Origin: Okeania sp. SIO1I7
GTDB taxonomy: Bacteria; Cyanobacteriota; Cyanobacteriia; Cyanobacteriales; Microcoleaceae
Direction: 5' to 3'
DNA: 64,000 nt
Assembly: GCA_010672585.1 (NCBI GenBank)
Contig: JAAHGF010000008.1
Location: 107,717 to 171,716 of the forward strand
A program made the position numbers and the translations under genes. Positions 9,132-18,892 of this stretch are shown here, piece after piece; position 1 is the first letter of the stretch; each line of letters starts with the position of its first letter. Under the pieces are notes generated by a model, which worked only from the letters and a program-made list of their open reading frames with translations, made no database searches and was not told where the DNA came from.

Positions 9132-10049
9132 ATGGGAAAAAAAGACTGGTCAAAATATCCTGGTCGTTTAGTCAAAAGTTATGCAGGTTTACCAGGGGTA
9201 GGTCTAACAATAAGTGGTTTTTTACTTGGTGCAGCTGCACTTATACCAGGAGTTAATATTGCCGGAAGTATTATTCTCGGAATAGGAGCAGGTATTGGAG
9301 GAGTATCTATTCTTGGGGGTGCTATTTCGGCAATTCCTCAAGAGTTTCGTGAAGCAGTACAATTAGTAGGAAAATATGAAACTTTAGATAGTCTTGCAGA
9401 TATCGATCCACCACTTTATAAAATTGGTATTGTTGGGATAAGTAGATCGGGTAAAAGCACTTTAACTAAATCCTTTTGCCGAATACCTGAAGAGAAAAGA
9501 GAAGAGGGAAAAACAGAAGGAAAAACGACTGAACTTTATGTGTATATTTATGGACTTTTCTTATCTCCAAAAGAAGGCGATACAGTCAATAATACAAAAT
9601 TTTTGGGATTTATTGACGGTGATGGAGCAGCTTATTATCAACAATTAAAAATAGCTCAAGAATCAGATTTTCTTTGTGTTGTTGTGGATCATAATTCTAT
9701 AGGTAAAGAATCTCATAAAAATCGGAATATTGCTCAGATAGATAAAGATAGATTGACAAAGCATGAAGAATTTCTTGATCAGATATATCAACACTTAAAG
9801 AATCAAAGAAAAGAAAATCCTCTTTCACGCATTCATTTTCTGCTCAATAAGAAAGATTTTTGGAACAAGAATGGTTCACAAAGTAGCAATGAGCTGGAGA
9901 GCTGGTTTGAAACTCATATTAATAAATGGCGCGATACAGCTCTATTTACAAAATCAATATCTTTTGATTATCACTCTAATCAAGAAGTAGAATATATCCA
10001 AAAATTTGAAAGCGAGATATTAAATGCACTTACTGCAGAAGATGCCTAA
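9132..10049 (+). CDS. Membrane-associated small GTPase-like protein
   Basis: The 305-residue protein begins with about 18 basic/polar residues and a long Gly-rich hydrophobic stretch (about 20-68, with GFLLGAAALIPG and IILGIGAGIGG) that could form two membrane hairpins. The GTPase core follows: P-loop GISRSGKST (102-110), DGDG as G3 (162-165) and NKKD as G4 (239-242). A charged Lys/Glu loop lies between G1 and G3. I know no named family with exactly this layout; it recalls membrane-attached TRAFAC GTPases. The gene overlaps the next ORF by 8 bp, so the two are probably co-translated. A role in stress or phage response is possible but unproven. Confidence 0.7.
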   Translation: MGKKDWSKYPGRLVKSYAGLPGVGLTISGFLLGAAALIPGVNIAGSIILGIGAGIGGVSILGGAISAIPQEFREAVQLVGKYETLDSLADIDPPLYKIGIVGISRSGKSTLTKSFCRIPEEKREEGKTEGKTTELYVYIYGLFLSPKEGDTVNNTKFLGFIDGDGAAYYQQLKIAQESDFLCVVVDHNSIGKESHKNRNIAQIDKDRLTKHEEFLDQIYQHLKNQRKENPLSRIHFLLNKKDFWNKNGSQSSNELESWFETHINKWRDTALFTKSISFDYHSNQEVEYIQKFESEILNALTAEDA

Positions 10050-10530
10050 AGAAAACCCAATATTTCCCATCGTAATTGAAAATTCTCCGATTGATTTTAT
10101 TTTAATTGGATTAAAAGAAGATGATTTATGTGTTTTAGTAAAAAATGATAAATTGACTATTGATTTTATTGGTGAATATATAGCTAGATACGAAAATAGA
10201 GAAAAACCGCAACCAACTACTTGGTGGAATTCTTTGCTCAAATTACTTCATATTTTATCTTCTGCAAAAGTTTATTGCATCAAAAGTTATGCTATAGAAA
10301 ATCTACTGAATAAAAATGATGAAAGAAGTATAAACTATATATTTTGTTGGCGGGGTCGCTGTCGGAAAAAAGATATTTATTCTGTCAAAGAAATTTTAAA
10401 TTTGCAGATACAAAGTATACAGTTATCTCTGATAAATAATGATAAAGAAAAGTTGATTTGGCATCTTGCGCCAATAATTTATAAATGCACGCAAATAGAA
10501 AATACTAATTTTTTATACAACATTTTCTAA
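10042..10530 (+). CDS. Unrecognised protein translationally coupled to the GTPase
   Basis: Translation probably starts at ATG 10042, which overlaps the GTPase stop (ATGCCTAA). An in-frame ATG also exists at 10024. The product of about 162 residues begins MPKENPIFPIVIENSPIDFI and has no signal peptide, TM span or motif I recognise. It is rich in Ile, Lys and Asn, with a mid-protein IFCWRGRCRKK segment. Overlapping start and stop codons suggest that it works with the upstream GTPase, perhaps as an effector or regulator of nucleotide exchange. That function is inference from arrangement only. Confidence 0.6.
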   Translation: MPKENPIFPIVIENSPIDFILIGLKEDDLCVLVKNDKLTIDFIGEYIARYENREKPQPTTWWNSLLKLLHILSSAKVYCIKSYAIENLLNKNDERSINYIFCWRGRCRKKDIYSVKEILNLQIQSIQLSLINNDKEKLIWHLAPIIYKCTQIENTNFLYNIF

Positions 10531-10594
10531 ATGATAATTATGGAGGAGTCAGGAGTCAGGAGTTATGTTAAATCCGGTAGCATTAGTGTAATTA

Positions 10595-10858
10595 GGGTTT
10601 GCTGAAAAAGTCTTATGGGCAAGGGTAGGAGACAGGAGACAACCCACCCGCGGGCCCCGACCGTGGAGGGGAAGGCAGGAGAAATGGGAATTATAGAGGA
10701 GGTAGGAGGAAGAATAATCCCTTGATTATTCTGCGCAACTATGAGCCTAAAATGCGCTCTTTTTTGAACCATTATGACCATTAAGCTTGGACTTTTTTTT
10801 ACTAAAAAATGCGCTCAACCTTTATATTTCAGTGCTTTTAGATTTAATCAGCAAACCC
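10595..10858. mobile_element. MITE family 1, copy 2 (264 bp)
   Basis: TIRs GGGTTTGCTGA and TCAGCAAACCC are flanked by TAATTA at 10589-10594 and 10859-10864. It carries an internal GC-rich palindrome (10648-10680) and TGCGCTC motifs shared with the copies at 22209 and 60091. No ORF is believable. Confidence 0.8.
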
Positions 10859-10864
10859 TAATTA

Positions 10865-11330
10865 GATAGGGAGATGGGGGACCCACCCGCGGGTCCCTTC
10901 CAGGAGGGGAATGTGGGAATATTGAGAAATATTTGGTAATGGTTGAAGATGGAAAATTTTTTTATACCGAATTAAACGGATTTGATATCAATAAGGAATA
11001 AGAAGGAAGAAGAGAAGAAAGTTTTTGTTTAGCTAGTGCACAATTTTCCTATCGGAATGTTACCGCAAACGTTAACGCTTTCAGCCCAGAATGCTTTTCA
11101 TATCACGCAGTTAAATGCAAACGCGTAATATCATGTTCGGATAATCAATAGACATCTACAGAAAAGAGGGAGTAGGCAGTAGGGAACCCACCCCTACCCC
11201 TCCCCCTCCCAGGAGGGGAAAGAATTGATATATCTAGTGTGATAATTGATTTTATTTTTTATGATCACGCCTATGTCTAGTGATAATAAAACTTTATCCC
11301 TTATTCCTTCTTCGTTCTTCCTTACTTCAA
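10865..11330. repeat. Repeat-filled intergenic region
   Basis: It holds GC-rich palindromes at about 10872-10912 and 11183-11221, a (GGGAGTA)-type run before the second, the AATAGACATCT...CAGAAAAGAG motif also found at 3538-3570, and a TATCATGTTCGG family-4 end near 11130. No gene seen. Confidence 0.7.
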
Positions 11331-13004
11331 TTATTTTGTCTCCTGCTTTTTCAATTTCACAAATACATCATAATTAGTTGTACGATTACTACTTACAATA
11401 GATGTAACTCCAATAGACTCCATACCATCTATCCAAACTTTTTGATTTGGAGGTAGTTGCGGAATAGAAAGATTTTGAGGATTGAAACTGCCACTAATAT
11501 CAAGGAAAAAATTACCGTTAAAAGATTCTGACTCTGGAGGTAAACTTTTTTGTAACACTGCACTTTCAGCCATAGAAGTTGTTGGCGCGGGTAAAATTTG
11601 ATTCTCTACAGACCCTCCTAATGTAAAAAATGCCACATTCCCATTCAACCAACCACGAACTACCGTAAAACCACCAAATGGTGAGGTCCACTTAACAACA
11701 GATTCTCCACTAGCAACAGCTTCACCTACTTGAAATTCTTGGTTTTTCATTGCCTCATCCAACTTTTTCAGTGACTCCTCCGCAGCACGGCGATCGCTTG
11801 CTTTGACCATAAACACAAACCCCGCAGCAAATTTATTTAACTCATCCTTACTTTTAGGGATAGGTAGCAAAGACAAAGAATATTCTCCTGCCATCCATTT
11901 GAGAAAATCTTCATCTAAATTCATATTAGTTGTATTCTTCACAGCTTTACGCAATGTATCTGGGTTAATAGGAGCTACTGGGTTAGCTGCTGCATTTTTG
12001 ACATAATCAGACCACATTTTCTGTAAATTACTGCCAGATACCATCATCAAAGCATTTCCCGGAATTCGATTTAACATTTCCATAGCTCTGTTTTCCACGG
12101 CAAACTTTTTCTGACTATTAGGTTTTAGCCAAGAAATAGCCTTTAAACTTATACCTTCAGGAACTAAATTTACACTAGCTGCCACTCCCTGGTTATCCTC
12201 AAGTTGTTTGAGATTTTCCTCAGAAACAGGAGTAATAGACTTACTAGAACTATAAGCAGCAGCAACAGGAATATTCACATATACTAAACCAAAGGGTGAA
12301 GAGGTTTCCAATTTATCGATCGCCTCTGTATAACCAGGCACTTTTGCCAGAGACTCGTCTCCTTTATAAATATCGATCGCCTGATTTATTGAAGTCTGGG
12401 AGTCAGCAATTACTAAATACTGATTCCCCAATGCTGCAGCAGAAATATCTTGTTTGGGCACTCCTTCCGTTTCTGTAATTTCAATACCTCTATAAGTACG
12501 TTTAACTAATTGACCTTTTTCCAGAGAGCGTGGTTGGTCTAAAATTTGTTTGGCCTTGACTGGATCGGCGATCGGCAAGACCACCACAGTTGCTTGTTGA
12601 GCTGGAGGTGGTGGAGGAGAGTCGGGAGTAGTAGAGTTAGCGGGTTCTAGAGTTTGCTTGCGCAATAAAGCAATCATTATTTCCTCCCCTACCCAAGGTT
12701 GAATATCTCGTTGATAGTTATAACCATAAGTCGTGAGGAAACGATCGCGCAATTGCCCCAATAGATTTTTAAAAGCAGTTTGAGATTCTGGAGTGCCAAA
12801 CTGTTGTAGTTTTTCCCATTGACTGGGGTCACTAGAGACAGAAATAGTCATCATTGCATCCTTAGGCACAACCTCAGCACCTACTGGCAAATTATCTGCT
12901 GTTTCTTTGGAAGCTATTATAATGTAGCCAGCGACACTACCAATAATCATTAATACGGTTGCACCTAGTAGGGTTAAGGGTAAAGTTTTATCTTGTTTTT
13001 TCAT
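11331..13004 (-). CDS. DUF3352 family protein, N-terminally anchored
   Basis: A 557-residue protein with one N-terminal TM helix (about residues 8-31, LPLTLLGATVLMIIGSVAGY) and an otherwise soluble, presumably periplasmic or lumenal body. The order NLPVGAEVVPKDAMMTISVS, PWVGEEIMIALL, a Pro-rich linker near residues 125-137, LVYVNIPVAAAY and FNGNFFLDISG matches the cyanobacterial DUF3352 family. Function unknown; no catalytic motif is evident. Length and frame look complete. It stands alone, between repeat regions on both sides. Confidence 0.85.
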   Translation of the reverse strand: MKKQDKTLPLTLLGATVLMIIGSVAGYIIIASKETADNLPVGAEVVPKDAMMTISVSSDPSQWEKLQQFGTPESQTAFKNLLGQLRDRFLTTYGYNYQRDIQPWVGEEIMIALLRKQTLEPANSTTPDSPPPPPAQQATVVVLPIADPVKAKQILDQPRSLEKGQLVKRTYRGIEITETEGVPKQDISAAALGNQYLVIADSQTSINQAIDIYKGDESLAKVPGYTEAIDKLETSSPFGLVYVNIPVAAAYSSSKSITPVSEENLKQLEDNQGVAASVNLVPEGISLKAISWLKPNSQKKFAVENRAMEMLNRIPGNALMMVSGSNLQKMWSDYVKNAAANPVAPINPDTLRKAVKNTTNMNLDEDFLKWMAGEYSLSLLPIPKSKDELNKFAAGFVFMVKASDRRAAEESLKKLDEAMKNQEFQVGEAVASGESVVKWTSPFGGFTVVRGWLNGNVAFFTLGGSVENQILPAPTTSMAESAVLQKSLPPESESFNGNFFLDISGSFNPQNLSIPQLPPNQKVWIDGMESIGVTSIVSSNRTTNYDVFVKLKKQETK

Positions 13005-13440
13005 TATTAATTAATGGGAATAGGGAGTAGGGAGTAGGGAGTAGGAATTGGCAATAAATATAATTTCGGCGTTGCATAAATGCGCTTGGGATTTTAATAG
13101 TTTTGTGGAACGGGCAAGATGCCCATTCCTGATATTTTCCTGTTCCTGCCCTCAGCAATGCCATAATTTCAGATGGTATTATAAGTATTTAAGGATATAA
13201 TTTGCTATAAGTTCTGAATTATATCAGGACTTACCCATAAACGCTACGCTATTGGTAGTGGCGTGACACGCCTAAAATAGTGCATTTGACTTTTGACTTA
13301 AAATACTTCTAACTTATGACTTATGACTTATTAATTTTGACTTTTGACTAAGAATATAGGTCGGTAAAACTATCGCGGGCAAGACTAGGTCGGTAAAACT
13401 ATCGCGGGCAAGATGTCCGCACTACAAAAATTTTATTACC

Positions 13441-13553
13441 CGGACTTACGCACAGACACTAAATCCAATGAGAGCGTTAGCGGAGCTTGGCGGAACACCA
13501 ATGCCATTCGCCCCTACAGATGGTGGTTTAACAGTCAATTTGCGTAAGTCCTG
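13441..13553. mobile_element. MITE family 3 copy (GGACTTACGCA ends)
   Basis: Terminal inverted repeats GGACTTACGCA and TGCGTAAGTCC lie about 113 bp apart, with no ORF inside. Related copies are at 37850-37984 and 55228-55284, and a single end is at 24040-24052. Confidence 0.7.
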
Positions 13554-13895
13554 ACTGAATCTCCTAACTTCTAACTTTTAACTTTTAATATCATGTCTGG
13601 TAGCATCGGTCTTGTATAGAGAAGGTAAGGAAGACCGAAGTTGAAAGAAGGAAGAAGCTTTAATATCATGTTCGGTTGAATACTTACACTTTGGAGGAAG
13701 GAAGGCAGAAGGCAGCGGGAGCTGGAGGCTGAAGGGAAGAAAGGGTTAAAAGGGATAAAGTTTTTTTATAACTGACCCGTCCGTTAGCGCAGCTCCCCTG
13801 GAAGGGGAACATGATATAAGAGAAGGAAAAACCTTATATGTATAGCGCTAGATATTTCCCCAACTTTATACACGCTCCGATACCAACGGACATGA

Positions 13896-14054
13896 TATCA
13901 TGTCCGGTAGCATCGGTATTGTATAGCAAAGGTAGGCAACAGGCAACAGCTCCGGAAAGCAACAGGCAGGAAGGCTTAAGAGCAAGAAAAAAATTTAAAT
14001 TTCCTGTAGATATTCACGCTAACTTTTACACAAACGATATCAACGGACATGATA
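13896..14054. mobile_element. MITE family 4 copy (TATCATGTCCGG ends)
   Basis: TIRs TATCATGTCCG and CGGACATGATA bound a 159-bp segment. It abuts another family-4 end head to head at 13886-13899. Its inner CATCGGTATTGTATAG and CTGTAGATATTCACG modules match the copy that disrupts the DUF29 gene. Confidence 0.7.
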
Positions 14055-14620
14055 TGACGAGTTCTTTACCACCGTTGACGATTTTGCCTAGAAAGTTTTT
14101 AGCACCGACAATCGGCAGTTTAAAAATATCTAGTGCAGGATGGCGGAAATAACTAACCAGTTAAAAAAGGTTCAAAAGCTTGTAACATAACCTTTCTTCC
14201 CTTCTGCCTTTCGGTGCGGAATGCTGCGCAAACAGCATAGCTGCCTTCTGCCTTTTTGCACTAGAATGTCCGAAGCTACTTTTTTGAAATAATCCTGATC
14301 CAATTCTTGCCCATAGATTAAGGTACTTGATCAGGTCGCAGTATTTATAGCAATGTGCACTGGCATATTTACAAATTACAAGAACTGTCCAATAGCTAAA
14401 AGTCTTACAATATCGGTTTTTTATTCCCCCTTCCGGAGCTGTTGCTTTCCGGAGCTGTTGCCTGCGCACAGCGCTATATGATCATGCAGAACCCACTCAA
14501 AAACAGTATAATCAATGTTAGTAATACCAAATTCAAAAAAGATCGCTACAGTATTAGCCTCAAAACTCCTACCAACAAAATAAAGGACTTTTATTAATGG
14601 ATAATTGATAATGGATAATT

Positions 14621-14805
14621 GATAATTACCTCGGGTTTTAACCGTTACGGAATTGAATATAAGGAAATATTATTTCTTCTCTTGGTCGATGGTCGGACAG
14701 CTCCGAGACCTCGCCATCTCTCGACCGCTTTTTTCCCCTTAAAAGGGGAGGCTTCAAGGCGCGAATTATTTAATTATTAATTAGTTAATTATTCGGTAAC
14801 AGTAT
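14621..14805 (+). repeat. Dispersed repeat family A, longer copy
   Basis: Starts ATTACCTCGGG and ends TTAATTATTCGGTAA, with CCCCTTAAAAGGGGAGGCTT inside. It contains an extra GGTCGATGG...CCATC hairpin shared with the insert at 3257-3397. Confidence 0.65.
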
Positions 14806-14883
14806 TTTTTGAAAATGGTATAAGTAGTTTCACGTTCTTCTGCTAAAATGTTGCCAGAAAATCTGACAACATTTTTCAATACC

Positions 14884-15024
14884 TTAGAGCTGATTTATAA
14901 AGTAAATATTAAGAAGATAAATGCTTTACAGTTAAGGGTTCGACACTATCTAAGCCCCTAGGGCATAATTTTCCGCCAACCCATGCTAGAAAGGAGTTTT
15001 AACTCAGTTTATAAATCAGCTCTA
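14884..15024. mobile_element. TIR-bounded 141-bp element upstream of the pentapeptide gene
   Basis: TTAGAGCTGATTTATAA at the left is mirrored by TTATAAATCAGCTCTAA at the right, which ends 25 bp before the next start codon. There is no ORF inside. It may supply or disrupt the leader of the downstream gene. Confidence 0.6.
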
Positions 15025-15049
15025 AAACTTATTTTGTCTTTAAATATTA

Positions 15050-15559
15050 ATGGCTAAAATGAAATTTAAAATATTAATAACAACCCTATTATTTTCACTA
15101 GCTTTTGCTACACCCGTAGTGGCATATACAAAGTGGCAAGTACGAATTTTAAAACGTTCAAATGAATGTTTTTTCTGCAACCTTTCCGATATAAATCTCA
15201 GTGATTCTAATTATAAAAAAATGAACGTGACTGGTTCTGTACTACAAAATGCTAACTTCTCTGGCACAAATCTCGAAGAAGCCAATTTTACCAACACAGA
15301 CTTAACAGGGTCAAAATTCGAGAGCGCCAACTTACAAGAAGCCAACTTACAAAGGTCTATCCTCAAATCTACTAACTTTTGGGGGGCAAATCTTCAAGAG
15401 GCCAATTTACGCGGAGCAGACCTCACAGAAGCCATTTTTTGGAATGCCGATTTAAGAGGAGCAGATTTGCGGGACACTGATATTAGTAATGCTAGCTTCA
15501 TCGATGCCCAGCTCAACGGTGCAATCTTACCTGATGGCAGCGTATATCAATACAAATAG
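15050..15559 (+). CDS. Exported pentapeptide-repeat protein
   Basis: 169 residues. A signal peptide is visible at residues 1-26 (basic MAKMKFK, hydrophobic ILITTLLFSLAFA, cleavage near VVA-Y). Then CFFCNLSDINL and a right-handed beta-helix of A(D/N)LXX pentapeptides follow from about residue 60 to 155 (ANFSG, ANLQEANLRGADLTEA, ADLRGADLRD). Such proteins form quadrilateral solenoids; most cyanobacterial ones have no known function. ATG 15059 is an alternative start. The region just upstream is a TIR-bounded repeat. Confidence 0.85.
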   Translation: MAKMKFKILITTLLFSLAFATPVVAYTKWQVRILKRSNECFFCNLSDINLSDSNYKKMNVTGSVLQNANFSGTNLEEANFTNTDLTGSKFESANLQEANLQRSILKSTNFWGANLQEANLRGADLTEAIFWNADLRGADLRDTDISNASFIDAQLNGAILPDGSVYQYK

Positions 15560-15662
15560 GCGTTAACTACCTCAACTTGCTACTCAGCAGATTTTTTTGA
15601 GATGCCTTCGTTTGTGGATCATTCCGGAACGGAAAGGAGATTTCAACTCCTCCAAGGGCCAT

Positions 15663-15690
15663 CCGGCTGCCCAGAAGCCGGAGATTTTTA
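15663..15690 (+). terminator. Possible intrinsic terminator after the pentapeptide gene
   Basis: CCGGCT (15663-15668) and AGCCGG (15676-15681) form a hairpin followed by AGATTTTTA. It sits about 100 bp after the stop codon, among other small palindromes, so it may instead be a repeat. Confidence 0.4.
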
Positions 15691-15823
15691 CCCAGAGCTA
15701 TCAAAGCTGAAGCGCTAAAAGCTGATAGCTAGTTAACTTTTGTACTCTTTACCCTTACAATCTTAAAACATTGTAAATATTTTCAATTTTAGCTCACCCT
15801 TTTATTAATTACCCTTAAAAACT

Positions 15824-17419
15824 ATGGCTATTGGCTACCTCGCCTTTGTTCTTCATGCCCATCTACCTTTTGTCAGACATCCAGAAAGTGATTATGTCCT
15901 AGAAGAAGAGTGGCTCTTTGAAGCAATAACCGAAACTTATGTCCCCCTGATACAAATGTTTGAGGGATTAAAACGAGATGGTGTGGACTTTAAAATTACT
16001 ATGAGTCTCACACCACCTTTGGTGTCTATGCTACGAGACCCACTATTACAAGAACGCTATGAACATCACTTAAGCTTACTTGAAGAATTAGTAGAAAAAG
16101 AATATGACCACAATCTCCATAACGGTCATATCCGCTACCTTGCAGAACATTACGCTACTCACTTCAATAATGTTCGAGAACTCTGGGAACGTTACGACTG
16201 CGACTTAATTTCTGCATTTAAACAGTTTCAAGACAGCAATAACCTAGAAATTATTACCTGTGGAGCTACTCATGGTTACTTTCCACTGATGAAAATGTAT
16301 CCGGAGGCAGTCTGGGCACAAATAGAAGTTGCTTGTCAAGATTATGAGGCAAATTTTGGCCGTCGTCCCAGAGGAATTTGGGTGCCAGAATGTGCCTATT
16401 ATGAGGGTCTAGAGCGAATGTTGGCGGATGCTGGTATACGTTACTTTTTAACAGATAGCCACGGCGTACTCTATGCTCGACCACGGCCCAGATTTGGTAG
16501 TTATGCTCCTATCTTTACAGAAACAGGAGTGGCTGTTTTTTCTAGAGACCATGAATCTTCTCAACAGGTTTGGTCTTCCCAAGTAGGGTATCCAGGAGAC
16601 TCAGAGTATCGAGAATTTTATAAAGATTTAGGTTGGGAAGCAGAATATGAATATATTAAACCTTATATTATGCCTAATGGCCAGAGGAAGAATACTGGTA
16701 TTAAATATCACAAAATTACAGGTCGTGGCTTGGGATTAGGAGATAAACAACTTTACGACCCATACTGGGCCAGGGAAAAAGCTGCGGAACACGCTGGCAA
16801 TTTTATGTTTAATCGGGAACGCCAAGTTGAGCATCTATATCATATTATGGAGCAACTCCCGATTATTGTTTCTCCCTACGATGCTGAGTTGTTTGGTCAC
16901 TGGTGGTATGAAGGACCTTGGTTTTTGGATTTCCTCTTCCGTAAAACTTGGTATGACCAAAGTACCTATCGGATGATTCATTTAGCAGATTATTTGCAGA
17001 AACACCCAGAACATCAAGTTTGTCTTCCAGCACAGTCTAGTTGGGGATATAAGGGTTTCCATGAATATTGGCTCAATAATACTAACTCTTGGATTTATCC
17101 TCATCTACATACTACTACAGAGCGAATGATTGAGTTGGGTGGACGAACACCAGCAGATGAGTTGGAGTTGCGGGCGTTAAATCAGGCGGCCAGAGAACTT
17201 TTGCTGGCTCAATCTTCTGATTGGGCTTTTATTATGAGTACGGGTACTATGGTTTCTTATGCTGTGCGAAGAACAAGATCCCATTTGATGCGTTTTAATA
17301 AGTTGTATGAAGAGATTCGACAGGGAAAGATTGACTCAGGTTGGTTGGAAAAGCTGGAGGCGATCGACAATATTTTTCCTCAAATCAACTATCGAGTGTA
17401 CAAACCGCTTTTTCAGTAG
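15824..17419 (+). CDS. GH57 1,4-alpha-glucan branching enzyme-like protein
   Basis: A 531-residue glycoside hydrolase family 57 protein. The N-terminal barrel begins FVLHAHLPFVRHPE, the GH57 HAHLP motif. The catalytic pair is visible: Glu189 in GIWVPECAYYEGLE (nucleophile) and Asp353 in VSPYDAELFGHWWYEGP (acid/base). The C-terminal half matches the DUF1957 domain that GH57 branching enzymes carry after the barrel (SSWGYKGFHEYWLNNTNSW, MSTGTMVSYAVRRTRSH). GH57 enzymes of this type make alpha-1,6 branches in glycogen and are common in cyanobacteria alongside the GH13 enzyme GlgB. Frame and length are intact. Activity as a branching enzyme rather than an amylase is inferred from the architecture. 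Confidence 0.9.
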   Translation: MAIGYLAFVLHAHLPFVRHPESDYVLEEEWLFEAITETYVPLIQMFEGLKRDGVDFKITMSLTPPLVSMLRDPLLQERYEHHLSLLEELVEKEYDHNLHNGHIRYLAEHYATHFNNVRELWERYDCDLISAFKQFQDSNNLEIITCGATHGYFPLMKMYPEAVWAQIEVACQDYEANFGRRPRGIWVPECAYYEGLERMLADAGIRYFLTDSHGVLYARPRPRFGSYAPIFTETGVAVFSRDHESSQQVWSSQVGYPGDSEYREFYKDLGWEAEYEYIKPYIMPNGQRKNTGIKYHKITGRGLGLGDKQLYDPYWAREKAAEHAGNFMFNRERQVEHLYHIMEQLPIIVSPYDAELFGHWWYEGPWFLDFLFRKTWYDQSTYRMIHLADYLQKHPEHQVCLPAQSSWGYKGFHEYWLNNTNSWIYPHLHTTTERMIELGGRTPADELELRALNQAARELLLAQSSDWAFIMSTGTMVSYAVRRTRSHLMRFNKLYEEIRQGKIDSGWLEKLEAIDNIFPQINYRVYKPLFQ

Positions 17420-17484
17420 TCAATAGGGAGTAGGGGAGTAGGGGAGTAGGGGAGTGGGGGAGTAGGGGAGTAGGGGAGATAAAG
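17420..17484. repeat. (GGGGAGTA)n tandem repeat
   Basis: About seven 8-bp units start within 10 bp of the GH57 stop codon. Similar runs follow other genes in the window (4869, 22345, 27470, 53405). Confidence 0.85.
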
Positions 17485-17865
17485 ACACTTAGAATTGACA
17501 TCCTCCCGACGCTGCTCTCACGAGACAGCGCGGGATTCCCTAGCATTACTGTTAGGGACTTTCTGCTTCAATGCACCCGCCTTCAAGGATTTACTCCCCT
17601 CTGGTCTTACAGTCGCTCCACAGACTGACACTGCTAGTCCCGCAGCCAAAATATTTATACTTGCATTGATGTCCCGGTCATGGTGAGATGCACACTCTGG
17701 ACAATCCCACTCTCTAATGTTTAATGGTAATTTTTCCACTATGTGCCCACAACTAGAGCAACGTTTAGAACTAGGGAAATATCTATCAATTTTGATTAAC
17801 GAAGGGCCATACCAATCAGCCTTATATTCTAATTGCCTCACTAATTCTCCCCAGTTCGCATCACT

Positions 17866-17910
17866 ACCCACCCCTCTTACTCCCCTCCCGGGAGGGGATG
17901 GGGGTGGGTT
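17866..17910 (-). repeat. 45-bp GC-rich palindrome inserted in TnpB-1
   Basis: On the coding strand it reads from AACCCACCCC through CTCCCGGGAGGGG to GGGGTGGGT. It is in frame and in the opposite orientation to the 45-bp copy in TnpB-2 (23514-23558), yet at the homologous codon position. Confidence 0.8.
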
Positions 17911-18484
17911 GTGATTCTTGACCATGTTTTTAACTGCTAAGTCCTCAACTACAATAGTTTGATTTTCTCTAATTAGTCGAGTGGGCGCGCTTATGGGCAT
18001 AGTCAAGCCTTGAATCTTTGATTTTTGCGTGTATTCTAGCTACCTTGAGCCTAGCTTTTTGATAGTTATTTGAACCTTTAGTTTTACGAGAAAGTGATTT
18101 TTGGGCTAACCTCAGTTTTTTGTGTAACTTGTAATGATTCTTTGGGTTAACAAATTTTTCTCCTTCACTGGTTGTTAATAGACTGGTAATTCCGCGCGTC
18201 AATACCTATTTGTTTGGTGACTGACTTGAGACTCAAATTTCTGGTATCATTGACTCTCAAAGATACATACCACCTACCACTTGAGTCCAGCTTGACTGTA
18301 ATTGTGCTCGGTACACAACCTGGTGGTAGTTGCCTACTCCATCTAATAGCTAACGGTGATCAACATTTAGCTAAATAGACTTGACCGTCTTTCCACTTAA
18401 ATGCAGACTTTGTAAATTCAGCACTACCGCCATTGCGCTTTTTCTTAAAGTTAGGATACTTAGTACGTCCACTAAAAAAGTTAG

Positions 18485-18508
18485 TGTTTGCGCAGCATTC
18501 CGAAGGAA
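18485..18508 (-). repeat. 24-bp small dispersed repeat inserted in TnpB-1
   Basis: On the coding strand it contains CCTTCGGAATGCTGCGCAAA and is read as PSECCAN. Other copies lie at about 14215, 23278, 24067, 24110, 44690, 50999, 54820 and 56614, with a diverged one near 27650. Confidence 0.8.
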
Positions 18509-18892
18509 AAGCTGTTTGTAGATGTCTCAAGCCTTGCTGTAATGGTACACTGCTTACTTCTTTTAGGAAATCTAAATCTTCCTGTTTTTTCCAGTGAGTC
18601 AGCATAGCTGAAGTTTGCTTGTAACTCACTCTTTGCTTGTGTTCATACCAAGCTTGAGTTCTCGCTGCTAAAGCTTTGTTGTAGATTAAACGCACACAAC
18701 CCAAAGTCCTGCGCAACAGATTTTCCTGTTCAGGAGTTGGGTAGAATCTAAATTTGTACGCTTTTTCGACCATCTACTGTTTATTTGTCAATATTTACAC
18801 TGTAGCATATTATATGTGAAACCACAACATTCATTGGTTTTCATCCCGACGCTCCCCTTCGGGAGAGCGCGGGTCAAGGGCCAACGTTGAGA

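Larger units (their letters stand above)
13005..14620. repeat. Gene-free repeat cluster
   Basis: From left to right: a GGGAGTA run (13018-13044); a family-2 end (13250-13288); a 29-bp direct tandem duplication (13357-13385, 13386-13413) with GGTCGGTAAAACTATCGCGG; a family-3 MITE (13441-13553); several family-4 ends (13589 onward) and a full-length-looking copy at 13896-14054; and a 24-bp small dispersed repeat at about 14215-14238. A further repeat (about 14320-14475) matches 59950-60090 plus 60371-60410 in inverted form. ORFs called here consist of repeat sequence and look non-coding. Confidence 0.75.
17518..18773 (-). pseudogene. tnpB: TnpB-1, frameshifted and carrying two repeat insertions
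   Basis: The N-terminal part (18773-18360) starts MVEKAYKFRFYPTPEQENLL, reaches KYPNFKKKRNGGSAEFTKSA and stops. The middle and C-terminal parts follow in other frames (18202-17969, 18006-17518), with VVEDLAVKNMVKNHN and the zinc ribbon CSSCGHIVEK...CPECASHHDRD. A 24-bp repeat at 18485-18508 adds PSECCAN in frame after LQTAF. A 45-bp GC-rich palindrome at 17866-17910 adds PPPSPPGRGVRGVG in frame between NHN and SDANWGEL. The gene also carries a stop near 18360 and a frameshift near the first RuvC Asp, so no full-length protein is expected. Confidence 0.85.
17492..18880 (-). mobile_element. IS200/IS605-type element carrying a broken tnpB (TnpB-1)
   Basis: Related palindromes lie at both ends: CCCGACGCTCCCC...GGGAGAGCGCGGG at 18844-18876 (upstream of the gene) and CCCGACGCTGCTCTC...GACAGCGCGGGA at about 17497-17533 (downstream). 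They mark the left and right ends of one element. A matching solitary hairpin sits at 43918-43952. No tnpA. Confidence 0.7.

Noticed and set aside
13838-14469. ORFs of about 100 aa on both strands
   Set aside because: They consist of MITE family 4 and dispersed repeat sequence found elsewhere in non-coding regions.
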